A DNA stretch of 64,000 nucleotides, taken from contig JAEUIZ010000039.1 of the NCBI GenBank assembly GCA_016793805.1, positions 1 to 64,000 of the forward strand, in the 5' to 3' direction. Of this stretch, positions 15,042 to 24,059 are shown in pieces. This DNA is from Phycisphaerae bacterium. Its GTDB lineage: Bacteria; Planctomycetota; Phycisphaerae; Phycisphaerales; UBA1924. Made by a program: the position numbers and the translations under genes. Numbering within the stretch: the first letter of the stretch is position 1; every line of letters begins with the position of its first letter. The notes beneath the pieces are model-generated. The model was not told where the DNA came from and made no database searches. It was given only the letters and a program-made list of their open reading frames with translations.

Positions 15042-17710
15042 GGCGAGGCCTCCACGCGCTCGGCGCTCCTCGGCGAGGCCGGCTCGATCGCGTCGGCGAG
15101 GCGTCCGCGCTCGATCACGAGGACCCGGTCCGCGATGCGTCTCGCTGCCGCCGGGTCGTGCAGCGTCAGTACGACTGTGGAGCCGCGCCGCATCATGTCG
15201 CGCAGCGTCTCGCAGAGCACTACGACTGCTTCCGTGTCCAGTCCCGTGAGCGGCTCGTCGAGCAGCACCAGCCGCGGCCGGTGCAGGAGCGTTCGGGCGA
15301 GCGCGACGCGCTGGGCCTCTCCGCGGCTGAGCCGACCCACGCGCTCGTCGGCACGGTGTGACATGTCGAAACGAGCGATCTCCTCAATCGCGCGCGAGCG
15401 AGGGTCCGCGAGCGAGTGAAGCCGTGCCGCCAGGACGAGGTTCTCCAACGCGGTGAGGTCGCGGTAGAGCATGTGCTGGTGCCCGAGGAGGCCGATCGAC
15501 CCGCGGGCGGCCTCGGGCTCGCCGCCGAAGAGCCGCAGCGTCCCGGCTGATGGCCGCGCGAGCGTGGCGAGCACGCGAAGCAGCGTGGTCTTGCCCACAC
15601 CGTTGCAGCCGAGGATCGCCGTCATCGTGCCGGCCGCGATGTCGAACGAGGCGTCGCGCAGGACATCGACGCCGCCGGCGCGGCAGGCGAGGCCGCGGGC
15701 GTGGATTGCCGGGGCATCCGGGATAGGAGCCTCCGCGCCCGGCATCGGCGAGACGTGCGGCGCGCGTGGGCTCGCCGCGACGATCGGCGTGCCTCGCGGC
15801 AACAGCCGCGGCGAGAGCGAGACGCCTCCGCCGACCGCCATCAGCCCCGCGCCGATCCAGATCCACGCGACCAGTGGATTCACGCGCGCCTCGATTGTGG
15901 CGCGGGCCCCGTTGGGCTCCCACCCCGCGAGCACGACGTACAAGTCGGCCGCGAGGCCCGAGTCGAGCGCGACGCTCGGCGTGGGCGCGTCGTACCCGTC
16001 GTGGAAGCGCTGCGCGGGGCGGAGCGTGGCGTTGCCGTCGAGCGTGACCTCGGCCCGCACCTCGTTCGCGTCGCCACGCCGCGACTCGCGCACGCCGATG
16101 AGCCGCAGCGTTCGGCCCGCGAGGGTCAAGGATTCCCCGGGCGCCAGGGCCGCCGTCGCGCGGGCTGCCAGGAGGCTCGATCCCGCGACGCCCAGCATCA
16201 CGCACGCGAACCCGAGGTGTGCGATCTGCCCGCCGATCCGCCGTCGGGTGCGATCCAAGACGCGCAGCGCGGCTTGGGCGATGCCGTATCCGCTTGCCCG
16301 AGAGAACTCGAGCACCTCTGACGCGCCCTGGAGGATCGGCAGCGATGCCATCATCGCCAGCACGGCGGCGCACGCGAGCACTGCTGGATGTCGCACGCCT
16401 GAGAGGAACGCGAGCGCGATGCCGACGGCCGCCGCGCTCGTCGCGATCCCCAGGCCGCGCCAGCGAGCGCGCCCCGGGGCAGCGGGCAGCATGGGGGCGA
16501 GCGCCATGAGGACTCCGGCGAGCAGGGCCGCGGGCACGAACGTGCGCCGGTAGAACGCCGGGGCCACGCCGAGCCCGACGCCGCCCATGATCCGCACGGC
16601 GACGGGCGTGATGAGGCCGAGCAGGGCCGCGGCGGCCATGCCCACCAGGAGCGTGCTTCCGATCGTGATGGCGATGTCGCGCGTGGCCGCTGGCGCGGGC
16701 GAGGAATCGGGCGCCAGGAGGTCACCCCGTGCGATGATCAGCGTCGCAGCAGCAACCGCCACGAGCGCGGCAGCGATCGCCAGCACGCCCGCGCCCTCGG
16801 CCGCGGCAAAGGCGTGGACCGATTGCACGAGCCCGCTTCGCGCCACCGCCGCGCCCAGGAGTGTGAGCGTGAGCGCTGCCGCCGAGAGCGCCGCCGTCCA
16901 CACCTTGCCCACGCCGCGCCGCTCGTGGCCCATGAGCGCGTGCAGCAACGCGGTCAGCAGCAACCAGGGCACGAGCGCGGCGTTCTCGATCGGGTCCCAC
17001 GCCCAATAGCCTCCCCAGCCCAGTTGCACATAGGCCCAGAAGGCGCCGACAGCGATCCCCGCGCCCAGCGACGCCCACGCCAGAATCACCCAGGGACGCA
17101 CGCGGGCGACCCAGTGCCGATCGCCGCGACGGGCCCAGAGCGCGCCGGCGACCAGCGCGAACGGCGCGGCCGATGCCGACATCCCAAGGCACAGCAGCGG
17201 GGGATGCACGGCCATCGCCCAGTGGCGCAGTTGCGGATGCAGCGCGTGGCCCTCGGCCGGCGCGGTCGCGAGCGTCCGAAACGGGTCCGCGTCAGAGAGC
17301 ATGACTCCCACGAGCACCAGTGGGATGGATGCAAGCGCCGCGAGCGTGATCGGCTCTCCGCGGCAGACGACACGACGCCGACCGAGGGCAACCGCCGATG
17401 CGACGCACGAGGCGAGCGATGCCCAGAGGAGCAGGTAGCCCTCGCCACCGCTCCACGCCGCGACGATCCTCCACGGGATCTCGAGCGAGGCATCGCAGCG
17501 GGCGGCGACCGCCGCGAGTTGGAGGTCCGCACGAGCATGGGCCGCGATGAACAGCGCCAACGCGCCCAGCAGCGCGGCCGAGCCCACGATCAGGCCTGCG
17601 CGCGCCGCGCGTGCTCGCGTCGCCAGGGTTCGAAGCACCGCGGCGGCGATCGCGGCCAACAGCCCCGCGCCGCCGACGATGAGCAGGAACTCGCCGAGTT
17701 GGGCGGTCAT
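15038..17710 (-). CDS. ccmF-ccmA: CcmF-CcmA fusion: heme lyase joined to heme ABC transporter ATPase
   Basis: A single uninterrupted 890-residue frame. Residues 1-640 are CcmF: many transmembrane helices, conserved H-P-P at 169-171, the WWD heme loop at 231-250 (G-W-G-G-Y-W-A-W-D-P-I-E-N), and a C-terminal A-H-L-G-F-A segment near 497. Residues about 665-890 are a complete ABC ATPase. It has Walker A G-C-N-G-V-G-K-T-T (701-709), signature L-S-R-G-E-A-Q-R-V (794-802), Walker B L-V-L-L-D-E-P-L-T-G-L-D (814-825) and switch His in L-T-L-H-D. A 25-residue Pro/Ala linker joins them. CcmF ligates heme to CxxCH apocytochromes; CcmA drives heme-CcmE release. No separate ccmA or ccmF exists in the window. 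ATG 17710 overlaps the ccmE stop. Confidence 0.93.
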   Translation of the reverse strand: MTAQLGEFLLIVGGAGLLAAIAAAVLRTLATRARAARAGLIVGSAALLGALALFIAAHARADLQLAAVAARCDASLEIPWRIVAAWSGGEGYLLLWASLASCVASAVALGRRRVVCRGEPITLAALASIPLVLVGVMLSDADPFRTLATAPAEGHALHPQLRHWAMAVHPPLLCLGMSASAAPFALVAGALWARRGDRHWVARVRPWVILAWASLGAGIAVGAFWAYVQLGWGGYWAWDPIENAALVPWLLLTALLHALMGHERRGVGKVWTAALSAAALTLTLLGAAVARSGLVQSVHAFAAAEGAGVLAIAAALVAVAAATLIIARGDLLAPDSSPAPAATRDIAITIGSTLLVGMAAAALLGLITPVAVRIMGGVGLGVAPAFYRRTFVPAALLAGVLMALAPMLPAAPGRARWRGLGIATSAAAVGIALAFLSGVRHPAVLACAAVLAMMASLPILQGASEVLEFSRASGYGIAQAALRVLDRTRRRIGGQIAHLGFACVMLGVAGSSLLAARATAALAPGESLTLAGRTLRLIGVRESRRGDANEVRAEVTLDGNATLRPAQRFHDGYDAPTPSVALDSGLAADLYVVLAGWEPNGARATIEARVNPLVAWIWIGAGLMAVGGGVSLSPRLLPRGTPIVAASPRAPHVSPMPGAEAPIPDAPAIHARGLACRAGGVDVLRDASFDIAAGTMTAILGCNGVGKTTLLRVLATLARPSAGTLRLFGGEPEAARGSIGLLGHQHMLYRDLTALENLVLAARLHSLADPRSRAIEEIARFDMSHRADERVGRLSRGEAQRVALARTLLHRPRLVLLDEPLTGLDTEAVVVLCETLRDMMRRGSTVVLTLHDPAAARRIADRVLVIERGRLADAIEPASPRSAERVEASP

Positions 17711-18093
17711 CGCGAGTCTCCGCCGCGGTAGGTGCTGGCGCAGCGCGTGAGGAGCACGTCCGCGTGCAGCGTCCCCGCCGCGTCCACCTCGCCTTCGACG
17801 ATCACCCGCGATTCGGGACGCAGGAGGTCCGGCACGCGCCCGAGATACTCGACCGGAATCGACTCCGACTCGCCGCGTAGAACGAATCTCGCCCCGCCGG
17901 AAGCCGGGTCGGAAGCCAATGTCGGCCCGTCGATGGCGCCCTCGACGCGCACCCTCGAGCCAGGTTTCGCGCCCCGCTGCACGAGGTCATCCACGGTGAG
18001 GCAATAGGACCAGCCCGAGCCCGCGGCCGCGACGATGAGGTACGCACCGGCGGCCAGGATCACGAACGCGGCGATGCTCCGATGGCGCGGCAT
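17707..18093 (-). CDS. ccmE: Cytochrome c maturation heme chaperone CcmE, CxxxY type
   Basis: 128 residues. One N-terminal membrane anchor (8-25), then an OB-fold periplasmic domain with the CcmE phrases I-P-V-E-Y-L-G-R-V-P-D-L-L and V-I-V-E-G-E-V. The heme-attachment motif is C-A-S-T-Y (Cys118, Tyr122), not the common HxxxY. CxxxY CcmE proteins are known from Desulfovibrio and some archaea, in ccm systems without CcmH. ATG 18093 is chosen over 18183 because the upstream extension has no membrane-protein character and would start before the sigma54 promoter at 18116-18131, whose predicted start is near 18105. Confidence 0.86.
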   Translation of the reverse strand: MPRHRSIAAFVILAAGAYLIVAAAGSGWSYCLTVDDLVQRGAKPGSRVRVEGAIDGPTLASDPASGGARFVLRGESESIPVEYLGRVPDLLRPESRVIVEGEVDAAGTLHADVLLTRCASTYRGGDSR

Positions 18094-18115
18094 GGGCTTC
18101 TCGAGCGCAATGGCG

Positions 18116-18131
18116 AGCAACGCGGGTGCCA
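18116..18131 (-). promoter_or_regulatory. Sigma54 (-24/-12) promoter candidate of the ccm operon
   Basis: On the minus strand TGGCACC-CGCG-TTGCT, matching TGGCACG-N4-TTGCW at all but one position. The GG/GC doublets are correctly spaced. The predicted transcription start (near 18105) gives a leader of about 12 bases that still contains a GAGAAG ribosome site before the ccmE ATG. Confidence 0.7.
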
Positions 18132-18312
18132 CCGCTCGGCTCGTGGCTGGAGGCGAGCACCTCGCGCGACGCTCGCGTCGCATCGCCCCGGCGCTCGTGC
18201 GTCGGCGCTCGCATCGCAGCGGCTCGAGCGGCGCACTCTCGATTGTGAGAGCGATCGCCGCGCGTCGCTCCTGATTCTGGGAATGTCGTGCTATCCCGCG
18301 GGCCGGCGAGAC

Positions 18313-19119
18313 TCACTCGGCGTGGCAACTCAGGCACAGCCGGCTGCGGAGGTTGTCCATCACGAGCAGCGACTTGGTCGGCGCATAGACGCTATGGCAC
18401 GATCCGCAACCGACCGCGCCGTCGAACAGCCGCACACGTGGGTCCAGCCGCGCCACGGAGACGAACCGCGGGGCGTCGTGCCCGCGTCCGGGCTTGTCGT
18501 ACGCGATGCCGATCGGATGCTCGCCGAGCCCGTCTCTCCGGCGGCCCGGTCGCGCGTGCGAGCCCGCGTCCGAGGCCGCGGTCCCGTCGTGGCACGACAT
18601 GCAGGATGCCGATTCCGCGTCGATTCTCGCCGCGGCGCTGGGGCGGCTGGGGTCGCGGGTGTCGCCCAGGTGCGCGCGCATCGAGCCACCGGCGTGGGAC
18701 GACGATTGTGGTGCGATGTGGCACTCGGCGCAGAGCGATGCGGCATCTCCCGTGCCGCGGAGCCGCATGGGGCCCCACGTCCCGCCGGGTGTCGCGTGCG
18801 AGTCATCCGCCTCGTGGCACGTCACGCACGAGATGGTCCCATGGTCGAGCGGCAAGTGTGTCGGCACGTTCATCGAGGGCCGGACGCCGACGGGGTGCGA
18901 CAGCGACCTCTCGAACTTGTGGCACGACACGCACGCGCGTCCATCAGCGCTCCCCGCATTCCCGAGAGTGGGAAGAAGCGAGTCGACGTGGGCGGCCAAG
19001 TTGGTCGTGCGAGGGTCAGCGCGCACGAACCCGACCAGGAACCCGACGCAGATCGGCGCGATGGTCAGAGCGCCGAACGCCCGCGCGAGCCACCTGTCAG
19101 ATCCCGCCCGCCCACGCAT
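18313..19119 (-). CDS. Hexaheme c-type cytochrome
   Basis: 268 residues with six CxxCH sites: CVSCH, CVTCH, CAECH, CMSCH, CGSCH, CLSCH. The last is only two residues from the C-terminus. The N-terminal hydrophobic stretch (about 12-32) is an uncleaved anchor or signal peptide, so the protein is periplasmic or membrane-tethered. Numerous extra His residues can supply sixth heme ligands. ATG 19119 is preceded by GAGGAGG. It lies 219 bases upstream of ccmE on the same strand and is divergent from the tetraheme gene. Probably a periplasmic electron carrier of the extracellular electron transfer pathway. Confidence 0.87.
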   Translation of the reverse strand: MRGRAGSDRWLARAFGALTIAPICVGFLVGFVRADPRTTNLAAHVDSLLPTLGNAGSADGRACVSCHKFERSLSHPVGVRPSMNVPTHLPLDHGTISCVTCHEADDSHATPGGTWGPMRLRGTGDAASLCAECHIAPQSSSHAGGSMRAHLGDTRDPSRPSAAARIDAESASCMSCHDGTAASDAGSHARPGRRRDGLGEHPIGIAYDKPGRGHDAPRFVSVARLDPRVRLFDGAVGCGSCHSVYAPTKSLLVMDNLRSRLCLSCHAE

Positions 19120-19222
19120 GTCCGCCTCCTCGCCCCGGCATCGCCCTCGAACTGTTTCGCGCGGCGATGGCTCCGCGGTGTGCATCGGAAGCATGCGATT
19201 GACGGGAGAGTTGGCCGGGGTC

Positions 19223-19242
19223 GGTTCTCGCGGTCGGGAACC
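19223..19242. promoter_or_regulatory. Candidate activator-binding inverted repeat
   Basis: GGTTCTC-gcggtc-GGGAACC: arms of seven with one mismatch and a 6-base spacer, centred about 95 bases upstream of the predicted start of the 19402 transcript. The same GGTTCCC half-site recurs twice at 29840-29891, so it is a candidate binding site for the NtrC-type regulator encoded at 30590-31969. Confidence 0.45.
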
Positions 19243-19301
19243 AATCAGATGGGGAATGTGGTCTGGCGCGCCCAGAACGCGGTTGTTGATGCTGCTGCGC
19301 C

Positions 19302-19317
19302 TGGTACGCCGGTTGCA
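19302..19317 (+). promoter_or_regulatory. Sigma54 (-24/-12) promoter candidate
   Basis: TGGTACG-CCGG-TTGCA differs from the consensus at a single position (C to T in the -24 element). GG is at 19303-19304 and GC at 19315-19316. Predicted start near 19328, giving a 74-base leader to the tetraheme cytochrome gene. Confidence 0.68.
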
Positions 19318-19401
19318 TCTATGCCGAGTACGCAAGCAACAGCGGCTGGGCGGCGCGCGGGCGTCGGCGTTGGACCAGCCCTGGCAGAAGAAAGGGAAGC
19401 C

Positions 19402-20037
19402 ATGAAACGCAGGAACTTCTGGCTCGGGACTGCCGCCCTGCTCGGGTTGGCGAGCACCGCGAACGCCCAGATCACGAACTCGGCGCACGACTTCAGCGGG
19501 TCTGGATGGGCGGACGGCGAGATCTGCAAGCCCTGCCACACCCCGCACTTCGCGGACATCACGATGCCGCGGCTCTGGAACCACACCCTGACGACGGCGA
19601 CGTACACGCTGCACGACGGGAGCACTGGCACGGCGACGGCGGACTTCGACGTGGCGAGCCGGATGTGCATGTCGTGCCACGACGGGACGGTGGCGCTGGA
19701 CAGTTTCGGTGGGCGGAACGGATCGCTGTATATCCCGAACCGCTCGAAGATCGGGGTGGACCTGAGGGACGATCACCCGGTCGGGAGTGAGGCGCAGTAC
19801 CCCCCGTTGAATCCGCCGACGTGGTGGAGCGGCGCGTTCCGTCCCGCGACCAAGGGCTCGGTGGCGAACGGTGCGGACAGGCTGAGCCTGAAGTCGTGGG
19901 TCAATCCGTCGGGCGGGACGCAGTTCGTGGTGGGCTGCACGACCTGCCACAACGCCCACAACCGCGGGAACTTCCCGCACATGACGGCGATCACGAACGC
20001 ATCCAGCCGCGTGTGCCTGACCTGCCACATCAAGTGA
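19402..20037 (+). CDS. Tetraheme c-type cytochrome
   Basis: 211 residues, ATG 19402 after an AAGGGAAG site. Cleavable signal peptide ending N-A-Q. Four heme sites: CKPCH, CMSCH, CTTCH, CLTCH, the last at the C-terminus. Conserved phrases between them (P-R-L-W-N-H, S-C-H-D-G-T-V-A-L, D-L-R-D-D-H-P-V) also occur in the first 200 residues of the dodecaheme protein at 25139, so the two share a tetraheme module. It has its own sigma54-type promoter and a strong terminator, so it is a monocistronic, separately controlled unit. Small secreted tetraheme cytochromes can be shuttles or polymerise into filaments; which applies here is unknown. Confidence 0.88.
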   Translation: MKRRNFWLGTAALLGLASTANAQITNSAHDFSGSGWADGEICKPCHTPHFADITMPRLWNHTLTTATYTLHDGSTGTATADFDVASRMCMSCHDGTVALDSFGGRNGSLYIPNRSKIGVDLRDDHPVGSEAQYPPLNPPTWWSGAFRPATKGSVANGADRLSLKSWVNPSGGTQFVVGCTTCHNAHNRGNFPHMTAITNASSRVCLTCHIK

Positions 20038-20077
20038 CCTTCCCTTGCCACGACGGTTCGCCCCGGTGATGCCACTC

Positions 20078-20103
20078 GGAGTCGCCGGGGCGACTCCTTT
20101 TTT
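20078..20103 (+). terminator. Intrinsic terminator after the tetraheme cytochrome gene
   Basis: GGAGTCGC-CGGG-GCGACTCC followed by six T residues: a perfect 8-bp GC-rich stem with a tetraloop and U-tract, starting 40 bases after the stop codon. It is the clearest intrinsic terminator in the window. Confidence 0.88.
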
Positions 20104-20189
20104 GGGTCGTGGCCGCGTGCGGGCGCCCGGGCGCGAGCGGGTCGATGGCACCGCGTTTGTTGCGAGTCTTCCAGACCAGGGAGGTAGGC

Positions 20190-21442
20190 ATGTTCGATCG
20201 AATCGCCGTCGTGCTGTCTGCTTGATGCTGTCCGGATGCTCGAGCGGCCCGAAGGCCGAGTCGGCGTCCGCGGCGTCGCGCTCGTACGCGTTCTGGCCGC
20301 AGTATCCAGATGACCCGCGGATCCAGTTCGTGGCCTCGTACTCGTCGAGCGAGGACGTGGCGCCTGCGAAGACGACGAGTCTCGAGAAGGTGGTCTTTGG
20401 GCAGGAGGCGACGCCCGCGGCGGAGATCAGCAAGCCGTACGGCGTGGCGATGCGCGACGGGAAAATCTACGTCTGCGACATGCGCTCCAACGCGCTGGCG
20501 GTGCTGGACCTGAAAAAGAAGCAGACGCGGATCGTGGGCATCACGGGATTCAACAGGCTCGAGCACCCCGTCGCGGTCGCGGTCGCGGACGACGGGGAGA
20601 TCTTCGTCGCGGACAACGGGCGCGGCGCGATCCTCGTCTTCGACGCGTCGGAGCGGTACTCGCGCGTCATGGCGATCGAACGCTTCAAGCCCGCGGCGGT
20701 CGCGGTGCACGGGGAGCGCGTGTACGCCTCCGACATCACCTCGCAACTCGTGCACATCTTCGACCGGCGCACCGGCAAGCCGCTGGGCACGATCGGGAGC
20801 ATCGGGGACCAGGACGGGCAGTTCCGACTGCCGCTGGGCGTGGCGACGGACCGCGCGGGGGACGTGTACGTGGTGGACATGATGCGATGCCGGGTGCAGA
20901 AGTTCTCCCCGGACGGGAAACTGATCTCGGCGATGGGCCAACTGGGCGACTACGCGGGCTCGTTCGCGCGCCCCAAGCACATCGCGGTGGACGCGGACGG
21001 CGTGGTGTACGTCGTCGATGCGGCGTTCCAGAACGTGCAGATGTTCAACGCCGAGAACCAACTGCTGATGCACTTCGGTGCGCCCGGCGCGTTCCCGGGC
21101 GCGATGAACCTGCCCGCGGGCATCGCGGTGTGCGAGGACAGCACGGGCGTTCTGGCGGATCGACTCCATCCGGGGTTCGAGGCGAAGTGGCTGGTGATCG
21201 TCTCGAACTAGTTTGGGCCGGCGAAGGTGTCGGTGTATGCGATGGGCGCGCCGCGCCGGGGCTACACGGCCCAGGACCTCGCTGCAGCCGCCGTGCCCGT
21301 CGAGAGCGGCGTCGGCGCGCCTTCGGCGGAGCGGCTCAAACTCCAGGCCCCGGGGGGCGAGGAGCCGCCGCCCGAGCCGGGGGCCGAGCCTTCGAAGCCC
21401 GAGGTCGCACCCACGGGCGGAAGGCCGGGCGTGCCCAGGTAG
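20190..21442 (+). pseudogene. NHL beta-propeller lipoprotein, interrupted by a frameshift and an amber codon
   Basis: ATG 20190, right after a GGGAGGT site, opens M-F-D-R-I-A-V-V-L-S-A and then hits TGA. One additional base there would continue directly into L-M-L-S-G-C (lipobox) and the main frame, which encodes about six NHL blades to 21208 (D-G-K-I-Y-V-C-D, D-G-E-I-F-V-A-D-N, G-D-V-Y-V-V-D and so on). At 21209 the frame reads I-V-S-N-TAG-F-G-P-A-K-V-S-V-Y-A and stays open to a second stop at 21440. A single C to T change in CAG would explain the TAG. Propeller lipoproteins accompany porin-cytochrome conduits in several metal-reducing bacteria. As written, no full-length product can be made without frameshifting and readthrough. 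Confidence 0.7.
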
Positions 21443-21453
21443 TACGCGAGGAC

Positions 21454-22045
21454 GTGGCGAATACTCACCCCCGAAAGCCAGGGTCGTCGGCGTGCGGGCC
21501 TGTGGCTGGGCGCGGTTGCTCTGGCGGGTGTCGGCGTCCTGGCCGCAGCGTGGTCGGGGTGCACGGTCACGAAGGACAACTACAAGACGCTGAGTTTCTT
21601 TTTCGACGGGGTGCCGAGGCCGCGCGACTCGACCGGAGTCGGCGCCGGCGGCATTGCGGAGGCGGTGGCCGCGGTGATCGTGCATCGTCCGTACGCCGAG
21701 GAGAAGTGCGACGCGTGCCACCGGACGCGATTCCGCCCGTCGCGGAGCGACGCGAGCGCCTGCCGCGAGTGCCACTCGGGAGTCGAGACGGCGCACGAGC
21801 GGATGCACGGCCCGGTGGTGGCTGGGGCGTGCCTGTGGTGCCACGCGCCGCACGAGTCCAGGCACGCGGCGCTCCTGCGGGACCGGGACCGGAAGGTGTG
21901 CGGGCAATGCCACACGCCGGGGCTGCTGGAATCGACGCGCGTTCCCGCGCACGCGGACGAGGCCCGAGCGTGCCTCGAGTGTCACTCGGGCCACGGGGGC
22001 CGCGAGCCGTACCTGCTCAAGCCCGGCGCGGCGGAGAGGCCCTAG
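21454..22045 (+). CDS. Pentaheme c-type cytochrome, membrane- or lipid-anchored (start out of frame)
   Basis: The main frame encodes a hydrophobic anchor (G-L-W-L-G-A-V-A-L-A-G-V-G-V-L), then C-T-V-T-K-D-N-Y-K-T-L-S-F-F-F-D-G-V-P, a phrase I associate with cytochromes of porin-cytochrome loci. Five heme sites follow: CDACH, CRECH, CLWCH, CGQCH, CLECH. This frame has no ATG, GTG or TTG upstream of the anchor after the stop at 21440; the first start codon is GTG 21611, which would remove the anchor. GTG 21454 lies in another frame, and loss of one base in the C5 run near 21468-21473 would join it. It sits between the propeller gene and the barrel gene, as expected for the periplasmic part of an outer-membrane conduit. 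Confidence 0.68.
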
Positions 22046-22048
22046 CCC

Positions 22049-24050
22049 GTGGCCGCCCGGCCGATCCATGTTGTGGCCGTGGCGGGGTGCGTGGCGGGCG
22101 CTGCAGCCACCGCCGAGCGACGGGCCGGTGATCGTGGGCGAGCGCCCAGCGCTGCGGTTCTTCAACCTCGAGCGGTTCGGCGCGGCGTTCGACTTCTCCG
22201 GCGACTCTCGCCGCGATCGCGTGGTCGATGCCGCGGGCGGCCGGACCGATCGCCAGACCACCCTCCGCGAGACGCTGGAACTCTCGGGCCAGGGCAACTT
22301 CGGGCACAAGAACCTGCTCGACGTGAGTGGGACGGTGCAGTTCGGGTTTCAGGATCGATGGCTCGACAGCGAGACGGCCGGGCAGCGGTCGCACGAGCAC
22401 GACGTCCTGACTCTCTACGACGTGCGCGGGCTGATCCTGGGCGCCAGCCAGGCGCCCACGACGCTGTACGCCCGGCGCGAGCAGTCGCTTCTGGACCGTG
22501 CCTTCGCCGGCAACATCGACAACACGCTGACCGAGTTCGGCGTCATCTCGCAGATCCGATCGGAGCGCGCCCCGACGACGCTGCAACTCTTCCACCGCGA
22601 GCAGGAGCAGACCGACCAGATCGGGCTGACCGACTCGCTCGTGCGACAGGACACGTTCACCGCGCAGTCGTCGATCCGACTGGCGGACGCGCAGCGGCTT
22701 GACGTGGACTACACCTTCGACCGCGTGGACGAGCGGGTCGGCGCGGCATTCGACGACCAGTACGACCGTCACGACGCCAACATCGTCCACACCCTCACGT
22801 TCGGCCCGGACGCCCGACAGCACGAACTCCGCTCGTCGCTGCGCGTCTACGACCAGGGCGGACGCTTCGCGCAGAGCGACCTGCGGTGGGACGAACTTCT
22901 GGTCCTTCGCCACACCGAGCGCCTCGAGACCCGGTACACCGCCGGCGTGAGCCAGCAGGAGCGTTCGGGTGAGTCGCAGCGGCTGTATCGCGCCGAGGCG
23001 TCGGTCCGGCATCGCCTGTTCGAGAGCCTCGTGAGCACGGCGGCCGTGGGGGTGCGCCGGCTCGACGCGCCCGAGGGCTTCACCAGCGACGACGTGTACG
23101 TGAACGGGCTGGTGGACTACACGAAGCGGGTGCCGCTGGGCCGGCTCGACCTCGCCGCCTCGGCCGCGTACGACGCGCAGTCCAACAGCGAGCGGGGCAC
23201 GACCGTCGGCGTGATCAACGAGCCGGGGACGTTCAACGACCCGAACCCGATCGTGCTGCCGCGGCGGAACGTCGTCGCGGGGTCGATTGTGGTCACGCCG
23301 CCTTCGGGGTTCCCGCCGTATGTTGAGGGCGTGGACTACACCGTCCGCGTGTTCCCCGACCGCACCGAACTCCGCGTGATCCCCGGTGGAGCGATCGTGG
23401 ACGGGCAGTCGCTCCTGGTCTCGTATGACGTGGGGCCGGAGCCCGCCAACGACATCGACACCACCAGCACGTCGGTCTCGGCGCGATACACGCTGACCGA
23501 GGGGGCACTCCACGGCGTGGGCGTTTACGCGAGTTTTCGAACGCTGGACCAGAGCGTGGACACCCGCGACCCGAGCCTCGTCATCGTCGAGGACGCGAGG
23601 GACCTGCTGCTGGGAGTCGAGTTTGTGCGTGCGGGGTTCGACATCCGCCTCGAGCACGAGCGCCGGACGAGCAACACCAGCCCCTTCGACGCGGATCGGC
23701 TGCTGGCGTCGTACGTCGCCGCGCTCGGCCCGGGCTCGGCCCTGAGCGCCGAGTGGTCGCACGAGTCCATCGACTATCCGCTGGAGGACGACCATGTCGA
23801 GTTCGACCGTCTCACGGGCCGATGGACGCAGAGGCTCGACGCCTCGTTCGACTTCAACCTTCGGCTCGAGTACCGCAACGAGCGCAGCGACCAGCGCGGC
23901 GACTCGGAGGGCTTCGAGCAGATCGCCGGATTCACCTTCCGAAAGGGCCAGACCACGATCTTCGCCTCGTTCCGCAACTCGTCGCTCGACTCCGCCGACT
24001 CCGAGACCGCGTCGCAGGCCATCGAGTTCGGCCTGCGACGATCGTTCTAG
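22049..24050 (+). CDS. Outer-membrane beta-barrel (porin of a porin-cytochrome conduit), signal peptide out of frame
   Basis: The main frame (660 residues from ATG 22068) is rich in alternating amphipathic beta strands with acidic/Arg turns and ends I-E-F-G-L-R-R-S-F. A C-terminal Phe is the assembly signal of outer-membrane barrels. No cytosolic domain is visible. M-L-W-P-W-R at 22068 is not a signal peptide. GTG 22049, with GGAGAGG upstream, encodes a convincing one in another frame (H-V-V-A-V-A-G-C-V-A-G-A-A-A-T-A), and removing one base near 22108-22115 would give A-T-A-S-D-G-P-V-I-V. Large barrels of this size enclose multiheme cytochromes (MtrB/PioB/Omb-type). It lies 3 bases after the pentaheme gene and 9 before the second propeller lipoprotein. 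Confidence 0.72.
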
Positions 24051-24059
24051 GGCCATCGC

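Noticed and set aside
20146..20161. TGGCACC-GCGT-TTGTT before the broken propeller gene, a possible sixth sigma54 promoter
   Set aside because: The -12 element reads GT instead of the near-invariant GC, and the TTGC three bases further has the wrong spacing. It is kept only as a possible degenerate promoter.
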